Below, one piece after another: positions 48,545 to 58,089 of a DNA stretch of 64,000 nt. How positions within the stretch are numbered: position 1 is the first letter of the stretch; every line of letters starts with the position of its first letter. A model generated the notes under the pieces. The model had not been told where the DNA came from, did not search any database, and saw nothing but the letters and a program-made list of their open reading frames with translations. The position numbers and the translations under genes were made by a program. The DNA comes from Cavia porcellus (lineage: Eukaryota > Chordata > Mammalia > Rodentia > Caviidae), in contig NW_026947490.1 of the NCBI RefSeq assembly GCF_034190915.1, positions 68,623,494 through 68,687,493 on the forward strand. Reading direction: 5' to 3'.

Positions 48545-49520
48545 TATATAGTAAAAGATAAGCTACAGACCAGGAAAAACTATTTGCATATCATATTATG
48601 ATAAAAGGATTTTATCTAAAATATCGACGAAACTCTAAAGATGAAATTCAAAAGGGCGTATAACTCAAACAAAAAAATGGACGAGTGCTTTTAACAGACA
48701 CTCCATCAAAGAAGATGTAAAAATGCCAAAAAGTGCATAATGTTCAAGGTCATTAATTATTAGGAAAAAGCTTATCAAACCACAGTAAGTACCACCACAA
48801 ACCCAGGCTTAACAGTCAGAATGGTTAAAATTTTAAAAAAATACCAAGTGCTGCCGACGAAGTGGAGGAGTTGGAGCATCTGTGTACTGCTGTTGGGAAT
48901 GTAAAATGGCACAGTTACTGTGGGAAACACTGGGAGGTTTCTTGAGAAGTTAACCCTCTCCCCACCACATCACCTAGTTATTCCATACACAGGTATTCAG
49001 TTCACAGAAGGGAAAGCTCATGTTCACACAAAGGTTGAAATGTTAGTAGCAGCTTTATTTGTGGACCCCCAAACTAAAAACAATACAAATTTATATCAGA
49101 GGGTAGATACATAAATTGTTGTATAATCATAAAAAGAAATGCTACCCAGCAATAAGAAATGAAATATTGACATATGCAACAACATGGAAGAATTTCAAAA
49201 TAATTTCTTAAATAAATCAGAAATGAAGAGTATGCATTGTATGAATCCATTTATCAAAAATTCAAGGTTGTAAAAACGAGGCATGGAAAGGGCGCTATAA
49301 AGGCGGGATTGTAAAGGATGAAAGCGGATTGTTAGGAACAGTAGACATATTTGTTATTTTGACTGTGGTGATGTTTAATGATGGCCTATCTGGTCAAGCT
49401 CCTCACATCTTGCATATTTTTAATGTTCTGCATTTTGTACATTACCTGTACCACAACAAACCTACAAAAACTGAATTGACTCATAAAAATGTAGAAGACA
49501 AACAATAAAGACATCCGTTA
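48545..49520 (+). mobile_element. Old LINE-1 fragment: ORF2 end plus 3'UTR (L1M-like)
   Basis: ORF2-derived part: CAAACAAAAAAATGGACGAG, AAGAAGATGTAAAAATGCCA. Then 3' landmarks: ACTGCTGTTGGGAATGTAAA, ATGGCACAGTTACTGTGGGA, CACCTAGTTATTCCATACAC, AGTAGCAGCTTTATTTGTGG, CATATGCAACAACATGGAAG, TTTAATGATGGCCTATCTGG. All frames are broken. Confidence 0.88.
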
Positions 49521-50924
49521 TTGGTAATTACAATGATTACAATGTAACAACAGTGTAATAGAATGGTTAGTGTCAAATATACAAGGTGGCATCACAAATC
49601 AGTAGGAAAAGTTAAAATTTAAAAAGAGCCAAAGTTTAAACAACTGTTCACAACTGAAAAACCTGCAAGTTTTCAATAATTGCCTTAATCAAAGAAAATT
49701 TTAACACAATGGTTTGCCTATGAGTTTTCTTTTATAAAATTTTTATAAAATCTCTTTTTCAGTTTTAATCGCTAAATCTGTATCTATGCAGTGAGATTGA
49801 TATTCATACTCGGGTGTAGTAATATAGTTGGAAAACCTTTTCGGAGAAGTTATTGCAGTTATCATTAAAATTCTTCACGTCATTATGTATCGAGGGCTGG
49901 AGTCATTTTAATTTTCTCCTCTGTAGTTTCCTCTATTTACATTTTGAACACCAACTGTGAATATTTTAAACAGAGAAAATATTCTTCCAGAGAGCAATAC
50001 TTAAATTAGCTTCATTTTGCAAAGTTACATGCAGAAAGAATAGGTGACACCTTCCTTGAGAGCTGCTTCTCAGGTTTGGTTGAGGGGTAGGGAGCAGGGT
50101 TCAGTATCATTCTAGAATCTTCCTGTACTGACCATAGGTCTCAGGATGGATGCCACCTGACCGTCATGGCTCATTAGCATCTCCCAGCCACATGGCTCCA
50201 GTGTACTCTTTCATGTGTGCCTCTACCTCTTTCCAATATCCCTGAGAAAAGTAATACTAACTTTCCAAGAAAAACATTCTCTAAAGATCTCTGATAGGGT
50301 TCAGCAATGGACGGAAAAAATAAAAAGGTCTATTCCCTCTCCCCCCATTGGCAGCCAACCAAGGATGATAGGGAAGAGCATCACTGACATCATGAAGAAG
50401 GGGACACCAGGGGACGAAGCAGAGATGGCCTGTAGGTGAGCTGTAGCAGGTTGGGGGTGGCAGGCACCAGCATGCCGTGATCCAATGTCCACCCACACCC
50501 TCTCTCTCCTGTACTATATGGACTCTCATTCGCTTTCACCAATCAGAATTTTGCATGAGTATCCGTTTACCTTCCGTGGAATAATGAAGAAGTTTTTGAC
50601 CCCAAGAGCAGTCTACACGGCCTCTCTGCAGATGTGCAGCCCCTCCAGGCTCAGAGGTCACCACTGATGCAGTCTGAGGGTAACGTAGGTATACTAAAGA
50701 CTCCTGAAATCCCAGTGTTTCCTTCATGGTGAGGCGCCTCGAGGGCAGTTCTGAATCTTTTTAAAGATTGGAACTAAAGCTAGAATGGTCACTATTCAAG
50801 GCATAGTCTCAAAAGCTTCAGGTTGGCCACCCTCGGTACATCTTACCACGTGATAGAACAGAGGAAAACATCCACATTTTTCCTTATGAGAAACACTCAG
50901 CAGTGATGAAACATGGATTTTAAA
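49521..50924. other. Unassigned
   Basis: AT-rich to about 50040, then balanced. No gene or repeat recognised. Confidence 0.45.
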
Positions 50925-51580
50925 AAAATTATTTCCTGCAAGTCAAAAATCATGAGAAGAGATCACCCCACTCCAGAATGACTATCATCCAAAAGATCAG
51001 AGGTAAGAGGGGGAAGAGGGGTCCCTTGTGCCCTGTTGGCAGTAATGAAAATCAGTAGAGTCACCATGAAAGACAGCATGAAGTTTCCCGAAAGGTTAAA
51101 GATGTGACCCAGTGATGCCACTGCCAGGTACGGGCCCACAGGAAGTGAAATCTGCACATTGCAAAGACAGCTGCATTCCCATGTTTACCGTAGCACTATC
51201 CATGTGCACAGTGTCCACCAGGTAGTGAATGTGTAAAGGAGATGTGCTTATATACTCAGGAGTACTGCTTGGCCACAACAAGAGCAAAACCTTATCATAT
51301 GCATCAAAATGGATGGAGCTGGATCATTGCGCTGAGTTTAACAGGCTGTTTGTATTTATCTCTCAGAAGCTGAGGGTGGAGACTGTGGGGCGGGGGAAAC
51401 AGGAAGGCTGATTGATGGGTCCTAAGTTAGTTATGAATAGGAAGCTCTAGGGTGACGCTGCATAGCCGGTGACTATGGATAGCAATTATTTATTGTACAC
51501 TGAAAAAATCTAGAAGAAAGAATTTTGAATTTTTTTTTATTTTCGAGGGGATAAAACAACTGTATAATGAAACAAAACAA
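50925..51580 (+). mobile_element. Old LINE-1 3' fragment (L1M-like)
   Basis: CACTCCAGAATGACTATCAT, GTGACCCAGTGATGCCACTG, CCATGTTTACCGTAGCACTA, GAGTACTGCTTGGCCACAAC, ATCAAAATGGATGGAGCTGG, GCTGCATAGCCGGTGACTAT and TTATTGTACACTGAAAAAAT are L1M landmarks in order. Confidence 0.85.
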
Positions 51581-52530
51581 AACAGTGCTAGGACAATAGG
51601 AAATCAACATCTTTACTACGATGCCTCTTGTTATGCTCAGCCTGCCCACCCCAGCCTTGCACAGTCATTCAAACAAAGATAATACCTGTCTGAAGAGTTA
51701 GGATGGTAACCTGCTCAAAACAACCCACCAGGTATACAAGGATCAACACATCACATGACATCCAGATAATATGTATAATTTTTGATTCTATATAACAGTC
51801 ACAAAATTTAAAACTTGAAGAGGCAAACTATTTCCTTGACCATAAAAGTATACAGTATTAAAACAGGAAATGGGTGAAAACCTGGACACTTTCTAAGTCC
51901 CAAGAAGACAGGAGGAGTGGAGAATTGAAGACGTTGCATTCTCCGAAGAGCCTGGGGCCCAGCTCTGCTGTCCGCTGATGTCAGGATACAGAATCTGCCT
52001 CCCTGGGTCTCAGATGTCTCACTGGGAAAATGAACACCTGGCAGGTGTCTCAGGAAGCCTCCTCTCTGACCACTTAGGGGAGTCTGAGTATCAGTGTAAA
52101 GTGTGCTCGACGGACACGTGGAACGGGAAGGCTAGAGTCGGGGCTGCGTCACAAGCAGTTTGTGCTCTCCATTCCAGAAAGGTCTGTTCTCTTCTTCCCC
52201 AGGCCGACACCCCTCCAGACTCAGTCTTGGAGGTGGAGGGGGGGTGCGTAGAGTCATGATCTAAGGGGGTGTCACCCTACCCAGTTTACCATTTGCCAAT
52301 ATTATCCTCATTAGTTAGTTGCTTATATATTTGATGAGCATTTCTTACACTCATGGGTTAAAGATGTAGATGGCAAGTGAATGAATGATATAAAATAAGA
52401 AGAATTGTATTTAATTTGGTTCTTCTTCTTTGAGAATCCACACAAACCAATAGATGAAAAAGTAGATACAGATAGTGAAGGGGACATCTTTAGCAAGCAT
52501 TGCTGATTTGTGATTCATTGAGACACCATT
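51581..52530. other. Unassigned
   Basis: No gene or repeat recognised. The 93-codon frame at 51978-52259 has no known domain. Confidence 0.45.
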
Positions 52531-52545
52531 AAGAATGAACACAGA

Positions 52546-52656
52546 GGGGGCTGGGGATTTAGCTCAGCGGCGTAAGCACCTGCCTTGCAAGCAGGCAGTT
52601 GTGAGTTCGATCCCCGATACCGATAAAAATGAAAAAGACAAAAAAAAAAAAAAAAA
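52546..52656 (+). mobile_element. Young ID SINE with perfect 15-bp target-site duplication
   Basis: Body GGGGCTGGGGATTTAGCTCA, GCGGCGTAAGCACCTGCCTT, GCAAGCAGGCAGTTGTGAGT, TCGATCCCCGATACCGATAA; tail with GAAAAAGAC followed by a pure A run. AAGAATGAACACAGA is duplicated exactly at 52531-52545 and 52657-52671. Intact Pol III A and B boxes, the long A run and the perfect duplication indicate recent insertion. Confidence 0.97.
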
Positions 52657-53149
52657 AAGAATGAACACAGAAAACCTTATGGGCCAAGGAGTCTTTAAAA
52701 CTAACATAGCAGAAGCAGTCACACCATTCTAGGGCCTGGGGTCAAGGCGTCTGCCACTTGAGTCAATTACCCACATTTCTCTCATGACACCAGCTGCTAT
52801 TAACAGATAGTGTTGCTGGCTGGCTGGGCAACCATCTTCTCTATCCCAACCCATCCCAGGAAGTGCTTACAACACTGAGATATGGGGGAAATTTCTGTTG
52901 GAACTGGAGAATGAAGAAGAAATTTGGGTACGACTGGTAAAGGTAGGCAAAACAAGAATCCAGGTAACTGGATCACTAATTCGAACCTGCAGAGGTCTGA
53001 GTCTGCTTTCATGGCTGCATTGTACACCAATACACGGGTCATATCCAATTTCTGTAGGAGCATTTAGAACCACTCCATGAGCCTGCAAAGTCTTCTCATC
53101 CACATAGAGCCATGCTTATATTTCTAGCTGGCTTATAATTCTTGCTTAT

Positions 53150-53208
53150 TTATTTTCAGTGCCAAAGAGTACCACTGAGTTACACCCCAGTCCTATAGTT
53201 CTTTTTTT
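53150..53208 (-). mobile_element. ID SINE remnant, reverse
   Basis: CAGTGCCAAAGAGTACCACT, GAGTTACACCCCAGTCCTAT is the complement of the ID 5' half. The B-box half is missing. Confidence 0.6.
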
Positions 53209-53221
53209 AGATTATGTTATG

Positions 53222-53894
53222 ATTGATAGTACCAAGTTCGAAAGTATAGGCAACAACTATGAAGACAATAAGATTCATTATGACGCCCATTCTGGTTGAC
53301 TATTATCTTCTTTTGAAGTCCTCTAATGTCTCCAATGTTTTGGTTTTATTGGTCTTATTCTTTACTATTTTGTTCAATTTTATTATAACTGATGATATAG
53401 GCAATTCTTTTTAAGATAACAAGAGGCATTATGCTAACCATTGTTGATCACCTTGTATTTTGTTTTTACATTTTGCATTATGTCCATCCTTTTGATTTGA
53501 CTGGCTCTGTCCTGTTATGTCACATTTGGTTTTACTTTTTTCAAAAAAGAAATAATAAGAACTGTGGGAGTAATAAAACCCAAAATATGTAATTGTCATT
53601 GTACAAAAGAAAGAAAAAGAAAGTGCTCTAAAGGATATAACTGCATATATATTTAAGTGTATAAGAAAGATAACCATATTACTGAGTTTTGTTGGATCAC
53701 TGAACAAAACTGTTTGCAGTCTCACTGTTTGGAAGTCCCCTCTATATGGTTTAATTTTGTAACTTGAACAACTATTTCTAAGAGGACAAAATGTAATTAA
53801 CTAGTGATTTCCTACTGTTTATTTTTTCTGAAATTCTTTATAACTTGTACACTTTTTCTGGTTTTTTTTTTCCTTAAATAAAGTTTAAAAAAAA
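53222..53894 (+). mobile_element. 5'-truncated HAL1/L1-family 3'UTR copy, opposite orientation to the main element
   Basis: This segment aligns over about 670 bp to the reverse complement of 54409-55083, roughly 85-90% identical by eye. Shared blocks include AATGTCTCCAATGTTTTGG, CATTATGACGCCCATTCT and GATTTCCTACTGTT. It ends with AATAAA (53877-53882) and a short A-run (53887-53894), as expected for a retrotransposed 3' end. No ORF1 or 5'UTR is attached, so it is 5'-truncated. The short A-tail and divergence suggest it is older than, or from a different subfamily to, the full-length element. With its partner it forms an inverted repeat with a spacer of about 480 bp. Confidence 0.85.
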
Positions 53895-53944
53895 GATTAT
53901 AACAGATACAACTATAAGTCTAGTGCTATATGCCGCTTTTAAGT

Positions 53945-54112
53945 GTTAATCTAATAGTCTGTATGAACAATCACATAATGCCCTTCCAGATGAGGAAAGT
54001 GAGATAAAGAAGTTAAGTCAGGGTTACTTCTAGGCTACAGGTAGACCCAGAAAGTAGTTCAAACAACCCTCTGGCTCCCAAGTACACATCTTTAACCATG
54101 GCACCTTGGACT
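53945..54112 (+). mobile_element. MIR SINE
   Basis: CCAGATGAGGAAAGTGAGAT, AAAGAAGTTAAGTCAGGGTT, CACATCTTTAACCATGGCAC match the MIR core and 3' half. It lies in the spacer of the HAL1 inverted repeat. Confidence 0.78.
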
Positions 54113-54349
54113 TCTGTATCTGGGGGTGGACATAGGTATTTCTCTCCATCTCACAAATCTCCTTGCAGAAAGAGAAGGAAAATTACAACAGAAGTGGCTG
54201 GAAGCACAAAGGGAACAGCTCTGCCACGGCAGCAAGCAGTGCATATGTGACATTTAGAATTTCTGCCCTCATTATAGCAAATCTTTCCTCAGTGATTCCT
54301 CTTCTGTCACTGGTCTGGAACAAAACAGCCAGCACTATGCTGTGACCAG

Positions 54350-54360
54350 GAGAGGACTGT
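54350..54360. repeat. Left copy of putative HAL1 target-site duplication
   Basis: GAGAGGACTGT is repeated perfectly at 57525-57535, just outside the inferred 5' end. Between this copy and the poly(T) run lies a 14-nt non-A segment (54361-54374), which could be a short 3' transduction or a post-insertion change. An 11-bp match at both expected edges is unlikely by chance. Confidence 0.6.
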
Positions 54361-54408
54361 GCTGTTTAGGTAAGTTTTTTTTTTTTTTCTTCTTTTTTTT
54401 TTTTTTTT

Positions 54409-55737
54409 AAATTTTATTTAAGGAGAAAAGAAAAAAAAAGCAGGGAAAGGGTACAAGTTATACAGATTTACAGAAAAAAAATGAACAGTAGGAAATCACT
54501 AGTTAATGGATTACATATTGTCATCTTAGAAATAACTGTTCAAGTCACAAAATTAAAGCTTGTAAAGTGGACATTCCATCAATGATACTGCAAACAGTTC
54601 TGTTCATTGATCCAATAAAACTCTGTGATATCATTTTCTATCTTATACACTTAAATATACATGCAGTTATATAGTTTGGAGCACTTTCTTTTCCTCTCTT
54701 TTGTACCATGACTGTTACACATTTTGGGTTTCATTGCTCCCACGGTTCTTATTACTTTTTTGGAAGAGAGTAAAACCAATTGTGACATAACAGAACAGAA
54801 TCGGTCAAGTCAAAAGGGTGGACATAATAGATAATGTAAAAACATAATACAAGGTGATCAACAATGGTTATCATAATGCCTCCCGCTATCTCTAATAGAA
54901 TTGCCTATATCGTTAGTTATGATACAATTGAACAAAACAGTAAAGAATAAAACCGACAAAACCAAAACATTGGAGACATTGTAGGTCTTCAAAAGTAGAT
55001 AAAAGTCAACAAGAATGGGCGTCATAATGAATCTCATTATCTTCACAGCTGATGCCTAAACTTTCGAACCTGATACTATCCAGCAAAACAGAATAGGGGA
55101 ACATCAGTTAAAAACCAGATGGTGAGAGTAATACAGGGCTTTAAATCAAGGTAATGAAAAGTCGAAGTGGGTTACTATAATATATCCTGCTATTTTTTTT
55201 CCTTTGATTAAAAGGATAAAGATAAAAAAGTAAATAATGGAGTGGAGATTGAGATAAAAGAGGGCGTAACAACGAAACAGCGCAGATCAAAACATAACCA
55301 TTTAAGCAGAATAGTGTTTCACCACCAGATAATCCTAACCTAAAAGTAGTTACCATATTGTCTCTTTCTTTGAAATCCTTGAGTACAACTTCGTATACTG
55401 TAGCACTAAGTATATCAAAACAATGTAAAACCATTCAAGAGAATGACAGCATTACAGAGTATTTAGAATCGACTAACAGAAAATGAACAATGGTTTCTGT
55501 ATAATCTCCTTGTCTTTAAAAGGTTTTTGCTTATACTATCATACATAATAAAATCCAATAAGATACAGCCTATTTAGACCATTGGAGACAGAAGGACAAA
55601 AGCTAGATGAGACTTCAAAACAAGATGATACTAAATCAGTATTACCTATTAAGATGTCATTTTCTCCAAAATAGCTGTTCCTATCATCCAATCTTCTCTG
55701 CCTCATTTCTGTTGAGCTCTTTTTCTGTCAGTAGCTG
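54409..55737 (-). mobile_element. 3'UTR of the HAL1 element
   Basis: This is non-coding sequence between the ORF1 stop and the poly(A) tail, about 1.33 kb, AT-rich. It carries AATAAA at 54418-54413 just before the tail. Nothing resembling ORF2 was seen in it. The distal half (54409-55083) matches the inverted copy at 53222-53894, which shows that this 3'UTR belongs to a repeated family rather than to a local rearrangement. Confidence 0.8.
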
Positions 55738-56790
55738 TCAGTTTGTCTTCTTCATTTTGTTCTCTGCTCCATTCGTTGTGGCCTCTCTGCCATTATTTCT
55801 GGATTCTTTGTATTTTTCTTTTTTTAGAATATCCTGCAATACTCTCTGTAGAGTTGAATTGGTGGTTGAAAATTCCCCCAGTTCCTCTTTATCCTGGAAG
55901 CACCTTGTTTTTCCATCAATTTCCAGGGACAGTTGTGCAGGATATCTCAATCTTGGCTGGAGATTATTATCTTTCAAAGCTTGAATTATTTCCCCCCACG
56001 CTCTTCGTGATTTGATGGTTTGTGCAGAGAAATCTGCTGTAATTCTGATGGGTGTTCCCTTGTAAGTGGTCTGTTTCTTGTCTCTGACAGCTTTTAATAT
56101 TCTGTTCTTGTATTGAATTTCTGGAATTTTTATTATTATATGCCTGGGTGTTGCTCTGTTTGGGTTGTAGGTAGCTGGGGTCCTGTATGCCTCATACATC
56201 TGAGTATCTTTACCTTTTGCTAAATTAGGAAAATTCTCCTGGATTATTTCTGTGAGTAGCTTTTGTAGTTCACTTGTTTGTGTCCCTACTTCTTCTTTTA
56301 TGTTCTTAATCCTTAAATTATGGATCCTCTTATCATCTTCTAGTCTTTGTATTATTGCTGTTTGTTTCTTTGTTATTTTTAAGAAGTTTTTCATTTCATT
56401 CTCCCATATTACAAGTCTGCCCTCCAGTTCAGATAGTCTGTCCTTAGTTTCTTTCAAGCTGTTATGCCAGTCTTCGATAGACTTCTTAGTATCTTGGTAG
56501 TCCCTTTGAACCTGCTTCACGTATTCTATGCTTTCTCTGTTTTCTCCATCAAACAATTCTCCCCTTTTTTTTTGTTCTTCCATTCCACCACCTGTTTTTT
56601 CTTGGGTGGTACTTAGCATTTCTCTCACTATTCTGCATACTTCTAGCTTCAGGTCGTTGATAACTTCATTCCTGAATTGGTCTATGAGGCTCTCTATATG
56701 GCGCCTTATGTGTATTGGTGCGGTGTCTGCTATTGCCTGATTCTCAGAATTGGGGGCCGAGGAGCCTTTCTTGTTGCTGCCTCTTCCCAT
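55738..56790 (-). CDS. ORF1: LINE-1-type ORF1 protein (ORF1p) of a HAL1 element, intact, 350 aa
   Basis: A complete frame encodes a protein recognisable as L1 ORF1p, the trimeric RNA-binding nucleic-acid chaperone that coats L1 RNA in the cytoplasm. The N-terminus is basic (MGRGSNKKG). A charged heptad-like coiled-coil stretch covers about residues 85-155. The RRM-like domain follows at about 156-245, with the RNP2-like strand NLRIKNI (158-164), ENFPNLAKGKD (185-195) and the family-typical TPRHIIIK (214-221). The C-terminal domain starts at YKGTPIRITADFSA (243-256) and includes RRAW (262-265) and LQPRLRYPA (277-285). The last 25 residues are basic and polar. Length fits the family (about 340-370 aa). 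The start has a strong Kozak context (A at -3, G at +4) and no in-frame damage is visible. It follows a GC-rich 5'UTR and is followed directly by 3'UTR, with no ORF2 downstream. Intactness suggests a fairly recent insertion. Whether it is expressed is unknown. Confidence 0.95.
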   Translation of the reverse strand: MGRGSNKKGSSAPNSENQAIADTAPIHIRRHIESLIDQFRNEVINDLKLEVCRIVREMLSTTQEKTGGGMEEQKKRGELFDGENRESIEYVKQVQRDYQDTKKSIEDWHNSLKETKDRLSELEGRLVIWENEMKNFLKITKKQTAIIQRLEDDKRIHNLRIKNIKEEVGTQTSELQKLLTEIIQENFPNLAKGKDTQMYEAYRTPATYNPNRATPRHIIIKIPEIQYKNRILKAVRDKKQTTYKGTPIRITADFSAQTIKSRRAWGEIIQALKDNNLQPRLRYPAQLSLEIDGKTRCFQDKEELGEFSTTNSTLQRVLQDILKKEKYKESRNNGREATTNGAENKMKKTN

Positions 56791-57460
56791 GCTGCCTCTT
56801 CTTCTCTGTTCCTTATATATGCAAGCTTATATAAGAGGCCCAGCTTCTCTCCCAGTCAGCCACAGCCTGATCGAATTGCGCCAGTTAGGTGTTTCCGCTC
56901 ACCACTGCACACCAGGGAGTTACGGACCAGGCAGCCTACGCGTCTCCCCTCCCGGCCACCGTCAGGCTCTGGGATCTGGGTTGGGACAGCCTACCAGGTC
57001 CGCCGGCAGCGTCACGCAGGCCAGGCACTTTTCACCAATCCCGCCCGAGAAGGGGATGTGTGGCTGGAGTCACCACCGCACCCTGCTCCCGCAGGACTGC
57101 TCGGGCCCAGAAAGTTCTCTGCTGGAGTCAAACTGTGGTAGAGTGTCAGTTTCTCTCACTCACCTCACCACAAGTCAGTGCACGCCTCCCTGCCGTTCGC
57201 AGATTGCCGTTCTCAGAGCTTCTGCGCGTCTCTCCTTGCCGAGCCACTGTAGAGGCAGCCAGCCGCCGCGCGGCGGGAAACCCAAATTGCGGCTTCCAAT
57301 GGCGCGGGGTCCAGCCTCCACACTGAGGCTTTTCTGTTCCTGTTTTAGCACCAGGACTGCATTCCAAGTTGGTTTCTCTCAGCCCAGTTCGTTCCTGAGT
57401 CAGCAGAGCATATCTCCACCTGCTTATGTCTCCTTAGTCCGCACCATTCCTGGCTTCTGA
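56750..57460 (+). other. Long open frame antisense to the HAL1 5'UTR (236 codons), doubtful coding
   Basis: A 236-codon plus-strand frame starts opposite the first ORF1 codons and reads outward through the 5'UTR. Overlapping frames of 154 codons (56677-57141) and 145 codons (56889-57326) occupy the other two phases. GC-rich DNA is stop-poor, so chance is the simplest explanation. Primate L1 carries an antisense ORF0 in the equivalent place, which is why it is recorded. No known domain was recognised. Confidence 0.2.
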
Positions 57461-57524
57461 GCCGAGTCTTTCAGAGAGCCTCCGGTAGTTGCTGTTATCT
57501 GTCCGCCATGTTCTCCCGGAAGTC
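56791..57524 (-). promoter_or_regulatory. 5'UTR and presumed internal promoter of the HAL1 element
   Basis: This 734-bp stretch upstream of ORF1 is GC-rich with many retained CpGs, in sharp contrast to the AT-rich surroundings. L1 5'UTRs carry an internal RNA polymerase II promoter, and the position and composition fit that role here. Retained CpGs suggest it has not had long to decay under methylation. Overlapping long open frames lie on the opposite (plus) strand across it. Promoter activity is inferred, not shown. Confidence 0.75.
57501..57512 (-). promoter_or_regulatory. YY1-like binding site at the HAL1 5' end
   Basis: On the minus strand this reads AACATGGCGGAC, about 13 nt inside the inferred element start. 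It matches the AANATGGCGGC-type YY1 consensus. In human L1 a YY1 site at the very start of the 5'UTR directs accurate transcription initiation. A match at the same position here supports both the 5' boundary and the claim that the element is full length. Confidence 0.6.
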
Positions 57525-57535
57525 GAGAGGACTGT
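57525..57535. repeat. Right copy of putative HAL1 target-site duplication
   Basis: GAGAGGACTGT directly abuts the minus-strand 5' end of the element and is identical to 54350-54360. It marks the change from CpG-rich 5'UTR to ordinary flanking DNA. Confidence 0.6.
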
Positions 57536-58057
57536 AAAAGTGATCAGCAGACAGCGTTCCCTCCTGCCTCCCCACCCAGCTAGTCCTTACCTGAAAACTG
57601 ACTGGCTCCCCTGTGACCCTAATCCACACCTTTCCACCTGGGGATTCAAATTGAAGCTGCTTTCTGTCCTTGAAAGAGCTGTCCTAGCAGCCGTGTTCCA
57701 CCAGCTCCCTCCCAGGAAGGAGGACGTCACACAACTGCCTGGCTCTGGGTGGGAGGCTGGGTGGACCCCAGGAGGAGCAGCACAAGGCCTGGGCTCTGTT
57801 CTAGCTTGGTGAGTGGTTAGTCAGGTGCTGTCAGGTAAGCCTCTAACTTCCCTGGACCTCAGGGACTTCATTCATACCCGAGAGGAGACCAGCAGAGGAT
57901 CTCTCCTTCCCTCCCACACAATGCAGGCTCTCAAGGTCTTCTGATACTTGCTCAGGTATTTTGGGGCCTCTTTGGGTCCAGAGTATGGTTACAGAGATGC
58001 CCTACCAGAGACTTCTAGCAAGTGCCCAAACATGCATGCATGTGCACACACACACAC

Positions 58058-58089
<32 letters not shown>

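Larger units (their letters stand above)
54375..57524 (-). mobile_element. Full-length HAL1-type (half-LINE-1) non-LTR retrotransposon, ORF1 only
   Basis: Read on the minus strand the order is: 5' end near 57524 with an ATGGCGG motif, CpG-rich 5'UTR to 56791, intact ORF1 56790-55738, about 1.33 kb non-coding 3'UTR, AATAAA at 54418-54413, and a poly(A) tail (T-run on the plus strand, 54375-54408). A normal L1 would have an ORF2 of about 3.8 kb after ORF1. Here the minus-strand frames between ORF1 and the tail are short (97 and 62 codons) and show no endonuclease or reverse transcriptase motifs. ORF1 joined directly to 3'UTR is the known architecture of HAL1 elements. The 11-bp repeat GAGAGGACTGT occurs at 54350-54360 and 57525-57535, consistent with a target-site duplication, although 14 bp lie between the left copy and the tail. 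The alternative is a private internal deletion of an L1. The separate 3'UTR copy at 53222-53894 shows only that the 3'UTR is shared, not the ORF2 junction. Confidence 0.88.

Noticed and set aside
54858..55434. Minus-strand frames of 62 and 97 codons after ORF1, checked as a possible ORF2 remnant
   Set aside because: No endonuclease, reverse transcriptase or C-terminal zinc-knuckle motif. They lie in the 3'UTR shared with the inverted copy or just beside it.
55738..56790. ORF1 as a host gene exapted from L1
   Set aside because: It still sits in a structurally complete element with 5'UTR, 3'UTR, tail and candidate duplication, so a transposon copy is the simpler reading.
57146..57367. Short minus-strand frame in the HAL1 5'UTR as a possible upstream coding exon
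   Set aside because: 73 codons in a GC-rich UTR, no recognised similarity, and ORF1 downstream has its own strong start.
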